Assembly: GCF_036226525.1 (NCBI RefSeq)
Contig: NZ_CP108487.1
Location: 5,084,001 to 5,148,000 of the forward strand
DNA from: Kribbella sp. NBC_01245
Lineage (GTDB): Bacteria > Actinomycetota > Actinomycetes > Propionibacteriales > Kribbellaceae
Length of the DNA: 64,000 nt
Reading direction: 5' to 3'
In this document: piece by piece, positions 1-8,258 of the stretch
Position numbering within the stretch: position 1 is the first letter of the stretch
Layout: the number at the start of each line of letters is the position of its first letter
Translations under genes and position numbers: made by a program
The notes under the pieces: generated by a model
What the model was told of the DNA's origin: nothing
The model's database searches: none
What the model saw: the letters and a program-made list of their open reading frames with translations, nothing else

Positions 1-588
1 CCGCTCACCCCCGGCCAGCGCGGCCAGCATGTCCCGCCCCGACACCCCGAAAATGTCCGACGCGACCACCGACACCTTGATACAGGCATCTTCCAGCAGC
101 TTCTCCACCCGGTTCTTCTCCGCAGTGCACGCGTTCACCAAATCAACCCGATACCGGGTCAGATCCCGCAACTGGCGGATCGGCAACGGCGGCACGAAAC
201 TGGCCCGCAGCATCTGCCGCTCCGCCACCTTGCACAACCACACCGCATCCAGCCGGTCGGTCTTCGGCCGACCCGGCAAATGCTTCACATCCTTGGCGTT
301 CACCAGCCAGGTCTCCAACCCGGCCGCCTCCAGCAGATAGAACGGCGGCTTCCAATAGTCCGAGGTCGCCTCCATCACCACCCGCGACACCCCCAGCTCG
401 ACCAGCCGGTCAGCCAGCCGCAACAACGACCGCGTCATCGTCGAATACCGGTCCACCTCCTGCAACCGGCGCCCCGGCCGGCCCGGATCCGGAATCCGCA
501 CACAACACACCAACTCGGCCTTACCGATGTCCAGCGCCGCGACCCGCGCGATGATCTCCTCGACATCCTGCGTCTGCTCCAGCACCAC
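1..588 (-). CDS. IS110-family transposase, N-terminal part (cut by window start)
   Basis: This is the first 196 codons of a DEDD (RuvC-like) recombinase. Residues ALDIGKAEL hold the first catalytic Asp, VVMEATSDYW the Glu, and the stretch NAKDVKHLPGRPKTDRLDA the last two Asp, so the whole DEDD domain is intact here. The C-terminal domain with the catalytic Ser lies outside the window, so I cannot tell whether the element is complete. The start is the first of two adjacent GTG codons (V-V-L-E-Q), preceded by GGAGG. It sits downstream of, and in the same direction as, an MFS gene. Family assignment rests on the DEDD spacing and the DIGK and DRLDA motifs. Confidence 0.88.
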   Translation of the reverse strand, partial: MVLEQTQDVEEIIARVAALDIGKAELVCCVRIPDPGRPGRRLQEVDRYSTMTRSLLRLADRLVELGVSRVVMEATSDYWKPPFYLLEAAGLETWLVNAKDVKHLPGRPKTDRLDAVWLCKVAERQMLRASFVPPLPIRQLRDLTRYRVDLVNACTAEKNRVEKLLEDACIKVSVVASDIFGVSGRDMLAALAGGER

Positions 589-855
589 AACCCACCTCCA
601 CACAACGCACCGGCAAACACGGTGCCCGCAGGAGCTGCAAGGATCCGGCGAATCTAGTCCGCGTGCTCAAAGGCAACACTGAAAGGCCCACAACGCAACT
701 CCCGGCGCCCGACTCGCGGACGGCCTCAAACGAACCACAGTGATACGGCGTCAACGGGCACCACCCCAATTTTCAGCCCGGAACGGGCCGCCCACCAGAG
801 CAGTGCCAGACTCGCGGCAGAAGAAGAGGAAAGTACGTCGGTCCGGGCTTGCGGG
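589..855. other. Non-coding flank of the IS110 transposase (probable element end)
   Basis: There are 267 bases without a gene between the transposase start and the end of the MFS gene. IS110 elements lack long terminal inverted repeats. Members of the IS110 subgroup carry a non-coding stretch upstream of the recombinase that encodes a structured guide (bridge) RNA. This interval is in the right place and of about the right size, but I cannot fix the element boundary or fold the RNA by eye. Confidence 0.4.
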
Positions 856-2148
856 TTAGGGGGTGGGGGTGGTGCGGAGGTGGCGTTCGCGGAGGGCGTG
901 TTCGTCGGTGCGGGCGTCGTAGCGCCAGAAGTCGCGGAGCCAGGCGGTGGTGAGGACTACGCCGGCTACGCAGAGGATGCCGCCGCTGACGATGGACGTG
1001 CGGACCGAGGTGAGGTCGGCGACGAGACCTGAGCGGGCTTGACCACCCAGCGGGCCGAGGGAGTACGAGAGCATCTCGATGCCCGCGAGCCGGCCGCGCA
1101 TCTCGTCCGGGATGGTCTGGTTCCAGATCACCGCGCGGAACAGCCCGGAGATCATGTCGGCACCACCCGCGACGGCGAACAACGCGATCGCGACCCACAT
1201 CGTCGGCGCCAGACCGGCGAGTCCGACCGAACCGCCCCAGACGATCGTGGCGATCACGACCGCCCGGCCGTGGTGGTGAACCCGGGCCGCCCAGCCGCTG
1301 GTGAGGGTCGCGATCAGGGCACCGATCGACTCGGCGCTGTAGAGCAGACCGAGCAGCTTCGGTTCTTGCAGCACCTCGGTCGCGAAGGCGGGGAACAGCA
1401 CGATCGGCATCGCCAGGAACATGCCGACCATGTCGATCGCGTAAGTGCCGAGCAAGTCGCGGCGCCGGAAGGCGTACCGAATGCCTTCGCCGATGCCGGA
1501 CAGACTGGGTGGACGGCTGTGCTCGTTCGACGGGTACGGCCGGAGCGCGACGTACATCAAGGTGGCGATCGCCAGCCCGCCGAGGTCGACCGCGAACGCC
1601 CAGGTGACGCCGACCGTGCCGACCAGGAGTCCACCGAGAGCCGGTCCGGCGAGTTGGGCGACCTGGAGGGTGAGCGAGTTCAGGGTGACGGCGGCCGGCA
1701 TCTGCTCATGCCGGACGACTCGCGGGAAGAGCGCGTCCCGGCTCGGGCGTTGCAGCGACGACGCGACGGCCGCCAGCGCGCCACAGACGTAGATCAGCCA
1801 GACCCGCGGATTGTCCAGCAGGGTGTTGCCGAGCAGCAGGGCCGTGATCACCGCCTGCGCCACACCGGTGTAGATCAGCATCTTCCGGCGATCGAGGTGG
1901 TCGGCCAGCGCACCGCCGTACAGGCCGAAGATGACCAGCGGCGCGATCATCACCAGGCCCATCAACCCGACGGCGAAGTTCGAACCGGTGAGTTGGTAGA
2001 GCTGGTACGGCAACGCGACGTACGCGGTCATCTGACCGAGGTAGAAGACCGTTCCCGAAATGACCAGGATGCGGAAGTCGCGCGAACTGCGCCAAGGGCT
2101 CAGGTCGACCTGCATCCGGCTGAGCCGCTCGCGCCAGGTGATTGCCAC
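856..2148 (-). CDS. MFS transporter, EntS/MFS_3-like exporter
   Basis: This is a 430-residue polytopic membrane protein with about twelve hydrophobic segments. The loop GGALADHLDRRKML between the second and third segments is the classic MFS motif A. The short N-terminal cytoplasmic stretch (WRERLSRMQVDLSPWRSSRDFR) and overall length match the MFS_3 / enterobactin-exporter-like family, which exports small molecules by drug/proton antiport. The substrate cannot be read from the sequence. Translation starts at GTG; an ATG just upstream is out of frame. The sterol-carrier-like gene lies 54 bases upstream on the same strand, so the two may share a transcript. The IS110 fragment lies just downstream. 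Confidence 0.85.
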   Translation of the reverse strand: MAITWRERLSRMQVDLSPWRSSRDFRILVISGTVFYLGQMTAYVALPYQLYQLTGSNFAVGLMGLVMIAPLVIFGLYGGALADHLDRRKMLIYTGVAQAVITALLLGNTLLDNPRVWLIYVCGALAAVASSLQRPSRDALFPRVVRHEQMPAAVTLNSLTLQVAQLAGPALGGLLVGTVGVTWAFAVDLGGLAIATLMYVALRPYPSNEHSRPPSLSGIGEGIRYAFRRRDLLGTYAIDMVGMFLAMPIVLFPAFATEVLQEPKLLGLLYSAESIGALIATLTSGWAARVHHHGRAVVIATIVWGGSVGLAGLAPTMWVAIALFAVAGGADMISGLFRAVIWNQTIPDEMRGRLAGIEMLSYSLGPLGGQARSGLVADLTSVRTSIVSGGILCVAGVVLTTAWLRDFWRYDARTDEHALRERHLRTTPTP

Positions 2149-2202
2149 CGGCTCATGATTCCACCGGCAAGACGCCCGGGGACACCGGTTTTCGGACCAG
2201 CT

Positions 2203-2547
2203 TTAGCCGGGTAGAAGTGGCAGGAGCGCGCTGAGGTCCGTTCGCTCGCCGCTGGCGCGCACTCGGCCGGACGCGCGGGCCTCTTGCCACTCCAGCCGTC
2301 CGAGCGCCAGGTCGATCCACAGCTCGGCGGGCATCTCCACCACGGCACCAGGCGTGCCCCGGGTATGACGCGGCCCCTCGATACATTGCACCGCGCCGTA
2401 CGGCGGTACGCGGACCTCGACCGCATGACCAGGCGCCTTCGCCACCAGCATTTTCAGCAGGTGTTTCGTCAGCAGCTTGAGGTCCGCCCGCTCGGCCTCG
2501 CCGGCCAGATAGCGCCGCAGGGCGGACTCGATCGCGTCTTCCGTCAC
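2203..2547 (-). CDS. Sterol carrier family protein (SCP-like, bacterial)
   Basis: This is a small soluble protein of 114 residues that starts at GTG. It is built as a helical N-terminus (ESALRRYLAGEAERADLKLLTKHLLKML, given here only as a landmark) followed by a beta-rich part with EVRVPPYGAVQCIEG and ending in LWIDLALGRLEWQEA, which is typical of the actinobacterial SCP-2-like orthologue family. The biochemical role of this family is not established; lipid or hydrophobic ligand binding is inferred from the fold. It lies upstream of the MFS gene and may be cotranscribed with it. Confidence 0.75.
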   Translation of the reverse strand: MTEDAIESALRRYLAGEAERADLKLLTKHLLKMLVAKAPGHAVEVRVPPYGAVQCIEGPRHTRGTPGAVVEMPAELWIDLALGRLEWQEARASGRVRASGERTDLSALLPLLPG

Positions 2548-2726
2548 GAGACGTCAGAGTACGGGTGCAACCGAATCCGCCGTACACGCGTCAGGTTCCA
2601 CAGGGCCCGAAACGGCAACCCACACGGCGCACTGGCCACTGAGCAAACGGCACGGGGCGTCGTTTAGGCGTGTCGCGGGGGTCTGTTCGATAATCACTGC
2701 GGGACCGGAACGGAAGCGAGGCCCTG

Positions 2727-3344
2727 ATGCTTACGCCCAGGCACGAGGCACTGCTGGCGACCCTGCTGGGTATGACCGTCGGAGTGTCCGCCTTCGGTAT
2801 CTACGTGGCGGTCCGCGATGCGCCGCTGACCGGTGGCACCCCGCAGATCGTCGCGACCACGCCGACGCAGAAGCCCTCGCCGCATCCGTCGGCCGGTGCG
2901 CTCGACGGCACCGCGCTCACGTTCGTCACCAAGGCGCTCGGGTTCGGCGGGCAGGCGTCGGTGCCGTCCGACTGGGCGCAGGAGGAGCTGGCCGGCGACC
3001 AGACCCGGTTCATGCACTCGTCCTCGGTCTGGCTGGTGCGGTTCGAGAACACGTCCAGCAAGCGCGATCCCGAGCGTCACGTCCGCGACCGGGCCAGGAA
3101 GGTCCGCAACGAGCAGAACCTGCGCATCGTCTCCGAGGACACGACCACACTCGTGTACACCTACACCCGCGACAAGCAGGGCCGGATGGTGCTGTCGCGC
3201 TGGATCGCGGCGGCCGATGGCGAGGGCACGGCCGCCGAGATCACCGTCGCCGGCAGGCCGCAGGACGCGGCGGGCCTGGCCGTCGTACTGGCCAAGGCCA
3301 CCGAGTCCTACCAGCCCACCGCCTCGTCAGGCCAGCCCCGCTAA
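2727..3344 (+). CDS. Membrane-anchored secreted protein of unknown function
   Basis: This 205-residue protein has an N-terminal hydrophobic segment (about residues 9-28) that could be an anchor or uncleaved signal. A Thr/Pro-rich linker (TTPTQKPSPHPSAG) follows, then an extracytoplasmic domain of about 150 residues. I do not recognise the domain. It has no cysteines and no obvious catalytic motif. GCGAGG upstream of the ATG serves as ribosome binding site. The stop codon lies in a 16-bp tandem duplication that puts a second TAA in the next repeat unit. The gene converges on the S33 peptidase gene, whose stop is about 20 bases away. Confidence 0.65.
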   Translation: MLTPRHEALLATLLGMTVGVSAFGIYVAVRDAPLTGGTPQIVATTPTQKPSPHPSAGALDGTALTFVTKALGFGGQASVPSDWAQEELAGDQTRFMHSSSVWLVRFENTSSKRDPERHVRDRARKVRNEQNLRIVSEDTTTLVYTYTRDKQGRMVLSRWIAAADGEGTAAEITVAGRPQDAAGLAVVLAKATESYQPTASSGQPR

Positions 3345-3360
3345 AGGTCAGCCCCGCTAA
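3329..3360. repeat. 16-bp tandem duplication across a stop codon
   Basis: AGGCCAGCCCCGCTAA is followed directly by AGGTCAGCCCCGCTAA. The first copy ends with the stop codon of the upstream gene, and a third partial copy (GAGGTCAGCA) follows. It looks like a recent replication-slippage duplication. Confidence 0.85.
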
Positions 3361-3364
3361 GAGG

Positions 3365-4924
3365 TCAGCACTTGATGTCTTGGGCGGGTGCGGTGCCCTG
3401 GAGGAAGTACTTCTCGACGGCCTCGTCGACGCAGGAGTTGCCTTCCTTGTAGCCAGTGTGGCCGTCGCCGTCGCGGGTGATCAGCACTCCGCTCTCCAGT
3501 TGGCCGGCCAGCGCCACACTCCACTCGTACGGCGTGGCCGGGTCACGCGTGGTGCCGACCACGACGATCGGCTTGGCGCCCGCGGCCTTGATCGCGTGCT
3601 GCGTGTTCACCGGCTTGACGGGCCAGTGCGCGCACGGCAGCGATCCCCACAGCAGGTAGGCGCCGAAGCGCGGTGACGCCGCCTGGTACGCCGCCGCCTG
3701 GCTCTTGGCCTCCGCGATCGAGGTGATGTCAGGGTGGTCGATGCAGTTCACGGCGTAGATGACCTCGCCGGAGTTGTCTGCGTATCCCTGCGGCCTACGG
3801 CTCGTGTACTCGTCGGCAAGAGCCAGTAGCCGGCTGCCGTCGCCCTTGAGTCCGTCGGCGACAGCCTTCTCCAGACGCGGCCAGTAGTCCTTGACGTACA
3901 GCGGGAAGATCACACCGAGCACTGCCAGGCCCTGGCCGACCTCGCGGGTTCCGTCGCCAGTGAGCGGTTTGCTGTCGCTGTCGGCCAGTACCTTGTCCAC
4001 CGCGTCCAGGACGGCGTCCTTGCTACTGCCGAGCTCACACGACCTCTGCGCACAGTCGGCCGCGAAGGCATCCAGTGCGGTGTCGAAGCCCTTCGCCTGG
4101 GCCATGTTGATCTGCTCGGTCGGACGGGCCGGATCGACCGCGCCATCGAGAACGAGGCGGCCGACGTTCTTCGGGAAGAGCTCGGCGTACGTCGCGCCCA
4201 GGTAGGTGCCGTACGACTTGCCGAGGTAGTAGAGCTCGGTGTCGCCGACGATGCCGCGCATCACATCGATATCGCGAGCCGCGTCCTTGGTCGACACGTG
4301 CGGCAACAGCTTGCCCGACTTGGCCTGGCAGCTATCGGCGAGCTGCTTCGCGACCTTGTCGAGGGCCTCGATCTCCGCATCGTTGTCCGGGCTGCCGTCG
4401 GTGGCGACGAACGCGTCCATCTGGGCGGTGTCGAGGCAGCGCACCGGCGTCGACTCACCGACACCGCGCGGATCCCAGCCGATCACGTCGAACTTGCGCA
4501 GCAGCGGCGCGCCGAGCACGAAACTGGCGGCGGACGCGTACTCCACGCCGGAACCGCCCGGCCCACCCGGGTTGATGAACAGCGTCCCGATCCGGCCATT
4601 GCGGTCGCCCGCGGTGATCCGGCGGGCCTTCAGCTCGATCGTCTCGCCGGTCGGTTTGTCGTAGTCCAGCGGCACCTCGACCATCGCGCACTGGCCCGGT
4701 CCGCCGCGTCCACCCGCCGGGTCACAACTGCCCCAATCGAGCGACTGCTGGTAGAACCGCTCCAGGCCCGCGGGGATCGGCCCGACCGGTCCCTTGCTCG
4801 GCACGGTCACGTTCGGCCCGGTCCCGGAGTCCGCGTCCTGCGCCCGGGTGGCGACCGTACAGCCGCTCGCGATCACCGCCAGGCCCGTCAGCGCCGCCAC
4901 GAACCCAACCCTGCGCGTTTTCAC
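3365..4924 (-). CDS. Secreted lipoprotein alpha/beta-hydrolase, S33 tripeptidyl-aminopeptidase type
   Basis: This 519-residue protein has a lipoprotein signal peptide (KTRR, a hydrophobic core, then the lipobox VIASGC), so it should be anchored outside the cytoplasmic membrane. The alpha/beta-hydrolase landmarks are the oxyanion-hole region INPGGPGGSG, DPRGVGES, the nucleophile elbow GKSYGTYLG, the acid in TTRDPATPYEW and the catalytic His in GDGHTGY. This is the set seen in Streptomyces SlpD/SlpE and tripeptidyl aminopeptidases. It starts with GTG overlapping the ricT stop codon (GTGA), so the two genes are translationally coupled. Paired cysteines in the C-terminal half suggest disulfides. 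Exact peptide specificity is unknown. Confidence 0.88.
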   Translation of the reverse strand: MKTRRVGFVAALTGLAVIASGCTVATRAQDADSGTGPNVTVPSKGPVGPIPAGLERFYQQSLDWGSCDPAGGRGGPGQCAMVEVPLDYDKPTGETIELKARRITAGDRNGRIGTLFINPGGPGGSGVEYASAASFVLGAPLLRKFDVIGWDPRGVGESTPVRCLDTAQMDAFVATDGSPDNDAEIEALDKVAKQLADSCQAKSGKLLPHVSTKDAARDIDVMRGIVGDTELYYLGKSYGTYLGATYAELFPKNVGRLVLDGAVDPARPTEQINMAQAKGFDTALDAFAADCAQRSCELGSSKDAVLDAVDKVLADSDSKPLTGDGTREVGQGLAVLGVIFPLYVKDYWPRLEKAVADGLKGDGSRLLALADEYTSRRPQGYADNSGEVIYAVNCIDHPDITSIAEAKSQAAAYQAASPRFGAYLLWGSLPCAHWPVKPVNTQHAIKAAGAKPIVVVGTTRDPATPYEWSVALAGQLESGVLITRDGDGHTGYKEGNSCVDEAVEKYFLQGTAPAQDIKC

Positions 4925-6018
4925 TCCGCGTTCTCTCCCGTGTCGTTCCGGCCCGTGTCGGCTTGCTCGTCGCCCGCCTGATCGCGGTACGTCGTACGGC
5001 GTCGGCGCCGCGGTTTTCGCGCGGGCCGCTCGGCCGGCGCCGCCTCACCCTGGGTGGCAGCCTCGTCCTGGGTGACAGCTTCATCCTGGCTGACCACGGG
5101 TCCACCAGCGTCCGCCTCTTCCACAACCGGCGGCAGCGATGGCATGTCCAGAGGGACGGGGGGATTGTTGCCAGGGGTGACCTTGGCGCTCGGTGAGGTC
5201 TCGTACTGCTGGCGCGGCGAGCAGACGTCCGCCCGGCTGCAGGCGCAGCGGCGGCCCGAGGCGGCGAGGCGGACCACCACGGTGTCGCTCGGCACGTTGT
5301 GCCCGACGACGACGCCATCGCCCAGCGGGGTCTCCACCGCCGTCCCGTTCGTGGGGGCCTTCGCGTTGAACTCCTGGTACAGGGGGTGCTCGTACTTCAG
5401 GCAGCACATCAGCCGGCCACACGCACCCGAGATCTTCAGCGGGTTGAGCGGCAGATCCTGGTCCTTGGCCATCCGGACGCTGACCGGCTCGAAGTCCTTG
5501 AGGAACGTCGCGCAGCACAGGTCCCGCCCGCACGGCCCGATCCCGCCCTGCAGCCGCGCCTCGTCCCGCGCGCCGACCTGGCGCAGCTCGATCCGGGCTC
5601 GCAAACCGCGCGCGAGATCGCGGACCAGCTCGCGGAAGTCGACCCGATGCGGCGCGGAGAAGTACACGATGACGAGCTGATCGACATCGGGACGCCGGTC
5701 CACGAAGTCGATACCGACGACCTTCATCGGCAGATCGTGCTGCCGGATCAGCCGCTTCGCGATCGCGCGGGCGTCCACCCGGCGACGGCGGTTCTGCTCG
5801 TCGCGGTTCAGATCGGCCTCGGTCGCGACGCCCTCGCACAGCGGCAGCCCGCCGATGTCCTCGGGCACCTCCTGTGGCGCCCAGACACACTCGGCGACCT
5901 CGGGCCCGTCGTCGGTCGGAACCAGCACTTTGTCCCCGACTCGCGGTCTATGCGGGCCGGGGTCCAGGTAGTACAGCCGCCCGTATCGCTCGAACGACAC
6001 CGCCATCACCATGCCCAC
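4921..6018 (-). CDS. ricT: PSP1 / RicT family protein
   Basis: This 365-residue protein has the PSP1 core at about residues 1-270 and a charged, disordered tail containing QDEAVTQDEAATQGEAAP-type repeats and a basic KPRRRRR patch. Cysteine clusters GPCGRDLCC and GACGRLMCC are the conserved cluster-binding region of the family, and a further C-A-C-x4-DVC group follows the core. In Bacillus RicT (YaaT) belongs to an Fe-S complex acting on RNase Y and mRNA processing. The role in actinobacteria is not defined. The start is GTG at 6018, with in-frame ATG alternatives at 6012 and 6006. In many actinobacteria the gene lies beside holB; here the DUF4190 genes come between. Confidence 0.85.
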   Translation of the reverse strand: MGMVMAVSFERYGRLYYLDPGPHRPRVGDKVLVPTDDGPEVAECVWAPQEVPEDIGGLPLCEGVATEADLNRDEQNRRRRVDARAIAKRLIRQHDLPMKVVGIDFVDRRPDVDQLVIVYFSAPHRVDFRELVRDLARGLRARIELRQVGARDEARLQGGIGPCGRDLCCATFLKDFEPVSVRMAKDQDLPLNPLKISGACGRLMCCLKYEHPLYQEFNAKAPTNGTAVETPLGDGVVVGHNVPSDTVVVRLAASGRRCACSRADVCSPRQQYETSPSAKVTPGNNPPVPLDMPSLPPVVEEADAGGPVVSQDEAVTQDEAATQGEAAPAERPARKPRRRRRTTYRDQAGDEQADTGRNDTGENAE

Positions 6019-6085
6019 GCGGCCAGACTACGTGTACCGGTCCACCGCAGCGACGGTTTCGGCGGCCCGAGACCTGCTTGTTGCC

Positions 6086-6661
6086 CTAGTAAGACGTACC
6101 GTCGCCGACCGCGATCATCATGATCACGATGATCAGGATGCCCAGCAGCAGTAGGCCGGTGATGACGCCGCCGATGATGATGCCCGCGATCGCCAGCCCG
6201 CGGCCCTCTTCACCGGTCTGCCGGACCTTGCGCAACGCCGCGATACCGAGGCCGATGCCGACCGGTGCCGCGAGTGTGAACAGCAGCCCAGCCAGGCTCA
6301 CCACCAGAGAAGCCGTGGCGAGACCGTTCGTACGACGTCCGACGGCGGTATATCCGTACCCGGCGTAGCTCTGCTGGTACGGCCCGTACTGGACCGGGTA
6401 CGACGAACCAGGCTGTCCCGGGTACCCAGGTTGCCCAGGCTGGACCGGGTTGGCGGGGTAGTTCGGCGCGCTCGGCTGGCTGGGGCCTCGGTCGATCGGA
6501 AGATTCTGCTGGCCACCCGGACTGGCCCAGGGGGTCTCGGGTCGAGGCGTGTCCTGCGGACGATCTTGCGGCCGCTGGCCGGGTACGTCGTCCTGAACCC
6601 CAAAACGCGGGAGGTCACCCGGATTACCAGGCTGGCCGGGTGGGAATGGCGGCTGGGTCAT
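6086..6661 (-). CDS. DUF4190 membrane protein with Pro/Gly-rich N-terminus
   Basis: This 191-residue protein starts with about 100 residues of Pro/Gly/Gln-rich sequence (MTQPPFPPGQPGNPG ... PGYPGQPGSSYPVQYG). Two membrane helices follow around a short loop with the DUF4190 signature (LGIAALRKVRQTGEEGRGLAIAGIIIGG), and the protein ends just after the second helix. The ATG overlaps the previous stop codon as ATGA, which fixes the start over an upstream alternative. It is the last of three related consecutive genes and has lost, or never had, the septum-formation-type C-terminal domain of the other two. Function is unknown. Confidence 0.8.
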   Translation of the reverse strand: MTQPPFPPGQPGNPGDLPRFGVQDDVPGQRPQDRPQDTPRPETPWASPGGQQNLPIDRGPSQPSAPNYPANPVQPGQPGYPGQPGSSYPVQYGPYQQSYAGYGYTAVGRRTNGLATASLVVSLAGLLFTLAAPVGIGLGIAALRKVRQTGEEGRGLAIAGIIIGGVITGLLLLGILIIVIMMIAVGDGTSY

Positions 6662-7368
6662 CGGCCACTGCCTTTCACGCTGCCGTGGATCTGCTCGCCG
6701 TCCTTGTCGGTGACGAAGCAGACCAGGTGCAGATTGGCCGGGTTGGACCAGGCCTGACGGTCGGGATAAAAGTAGCTGAAGAGCAGGGTCGAGTCCTTGA
6801 GCTCCGCCCCGACGTACTGGCTGAACTCGTCGGCGCAAAGCTGTTCGGCCAGCTCCTCGATCTCACGATCACCCGGGTATTCGCCAGTGAGCATCGGCAG
6901 CGCGTAGATCTCCGAGCCGTGCGCCTCACGACACGGCACCAGGTCCAGCGTGTACAGCGCGTTCTGGTCGTCCTCGGTGAAGCAGTCGCCGACGCGGGCC
7001 TCGAAGACCTCCACCGTGCCGCCCTTGACCACCACACCGGAGTCGTTGCGCTGCACGTCACCGGCCGTGACCAGCAGGAACGTGGCCGTCGGCAACACCA
7101 TGAACAGCGAGACGGACGAGATGACCGTGGCCGCGACGGCGAGCCCGCGCCAGTGTCCGGCCGTACGGCGCATCGCCACGAGGGTCACGATCGCCAACGG
7201 CAGCGCGACGATCGCGGGCACCACCAGCACGCTGAGCACGAACGCCGCGAGCGCCGTACCGACGGTCCACTGCGGCTGCTCCAGCCGTGGCTGTCCGTCG
7301 GCCGTCTCCGGGGCGGTCGGCTGACCTGGCGTGGGCTGGATCACCCACGGGCTCGGATTCGGATCCAC
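6658..7368 (-). CDS. DUF4190 membrane protein with septum-formation-like extracytoplasmic domain
   Basis: The protein has 236 residues from GTG (V-D-P-N-P-S-P-W). A short Pro-rich cytoplasmic leader precedes two helices (AALAAFVLSVLVV and a second after RRTAGHWRGLAVA). The outer domain follows, with the pattern RVGDCF ... VPCREAHGSEI typical of the septum-formation domain family (GDCF, then C-x-x-x-H-x-x-E). A longer reading from 7452 would run 60 bases into the preceding gene, so GTG at 7368 is preferred; GGGGGTGG lies upstream of it. It is the middle member of the three-gene cluster. Confidence 0.75.
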   Translation of the reverse strand: MDPNPSPWVIQPTPGQPTAPETADGQPRLEQPQWTVGTALAAFVLSVLVVPAIVALPLAIVTLVAMRRTAGHWRGLAVAATVISSVSLFMVLPTATFLLVTAGDVQRNDSGVVVKGGTVEVFEARVGDCFTEDDQNALYTLDLVPCREAHGSEIYALPMLTGEYPGDREIEELAEQLCADEFSQYVGAELKDSTLLFSYFYPDRQAWSNPANLHLVCFVTDKDGEQIHGSVKGSGR

Positions 7369-7391
7369 GTGACCTACGGTGCCACCCCCGT

Positions 7392-8123
7392 CTACCGCCG
7401 GGATCCGCGCATGGATCCGGTCAACTGCTCGCCGGGCGTGCCGACCATACAAAGGACGTTGCCATCAGCAACAGCACGATCCTCTAGTACGACGTAGTAC
7501 ATGTCCAATTCGGAATCCTCGTACCGCCGGCCGACGAACGTCTCGAACGAACTCGCGCAAGCCCGGGTGGCCGTGTCCGCCTTGTCGTCGGGGCTCAACC
7601 CGGTCAGTTTCGCCTTCGCCCGCGCGTACGCCTCGCCGGTGTGCGGCTGCGCGCAGTCGGCGATCCGCGCCACCAGCAACGCCCCTTGGGCCAGATCGGC
7701 GTTGAAGCACTGGGCGACGCGCAGCTCTTCGACCGGCACGGCCTGACCCAGCCCGGCCTCGCGATCGGCCAGCACCACGAATCCCGCGATCACCCCGAAG
7801 ATCACCAGCCAGCAGGCGCTGATCACCAGTCCCGCCAGGGCGAGATTCCGCCCGCGCAAGCCGGTACGACGCGTCCGCCGCAGGCCGAACAACGCGAGCG
7901 GCACCGACAGCACGACGGCTCCCGCGATACTGAGCACGAAGCCGGCCATGGAGAAGGTGTCCGTCGGACGCACCGGGGTCGGCGGTTCGGCCGAAACCCC
8001 GTCCACCCAGGTCTCCGCCGACGGCAACGCACGACGTCCCGCCCACCGGCCCGAGCGGGCAAGCGGGTCCACGCCGGAGCCGGCGTACGGCTCCGTCCTG
8101 GGTGGACGAGGCGGTTGGGTCAT
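7392..8123 (-). CDS. DUF4190 membrane protein with degenerate septum-formation-like domain
   Basis: The protein has 243 residues, starting at the ATG of MTQPPRPPRTEP, with GAGGGAAG as ribosome binding site. It has a Pro-rich leader and two membrane helices around GLRRTRRTGLRGRNLALAGLVIS, then an outer domain with LRVAQCFN ... ADCAQPHTGEA. In this paralogue the usual GDCF is changed to AQCF, while C-x-x-x-H-x-x-E is kept. It is the first gene of the set; the paralogues at 6658 and 6086 follow closely. Similar multi-copy sets are common in actinobacteria, with no assigned function. Confidence 0.8.
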   Translation of the reverse strand: MTQPPRPPRTEPYAGSGVDPLARSGRWAGRRALPSAETWVDGVSAEPPTPVRPTDTFSMAGFVLSIAGAVVLSVPLALFGLRRTRRTGLRGRNLALAGLVISACWLVIFGVIAGFVVLADREAGLGQAVPVEELRVAQCFNADLAQGALLVARIADCAQPHTGEAYARAKAKLTGLSPDDKADTATRACASSFETFVGRRYEDSELDMYYVVLEDRAVADGNVLCMVGTPGEQLTGSMRGSRR

Positions 8124-8163
8124 CTGACTTCCCTCAGTGGCGGCACGATCGCGGACCGTATTT

Positions 8164-8189
8164 GCCAGTGAGAAACTGGTAGTACTGGC
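8164..8189. repeat. Overlapping inverted repeats between holB and the DUF4190 genes
   Basis: GCCAGT at 8164 can pair with ACTGGT at 8175 (short loop) or with ACTGGC at 8184 (longer loop). The two stems exclude each other. There is no T-run in the direction of transcription, so this may be a weak terminator or an operator. Confidence 0.4.
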
Positions 8190-8258
8190 GACCCATACAT
8201 CGCCGCACCCCACGTTCCGTTACACCTGCCGAATCTTCTTTGCAGAAGGAGGCGGCTG

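Noticed and set aside
8124..8258. tRNA gene after holB
   Set aside because: The gap lacks a cloverleaf and a TTCGAAT-like T-loop; only small inverted repeats are present.
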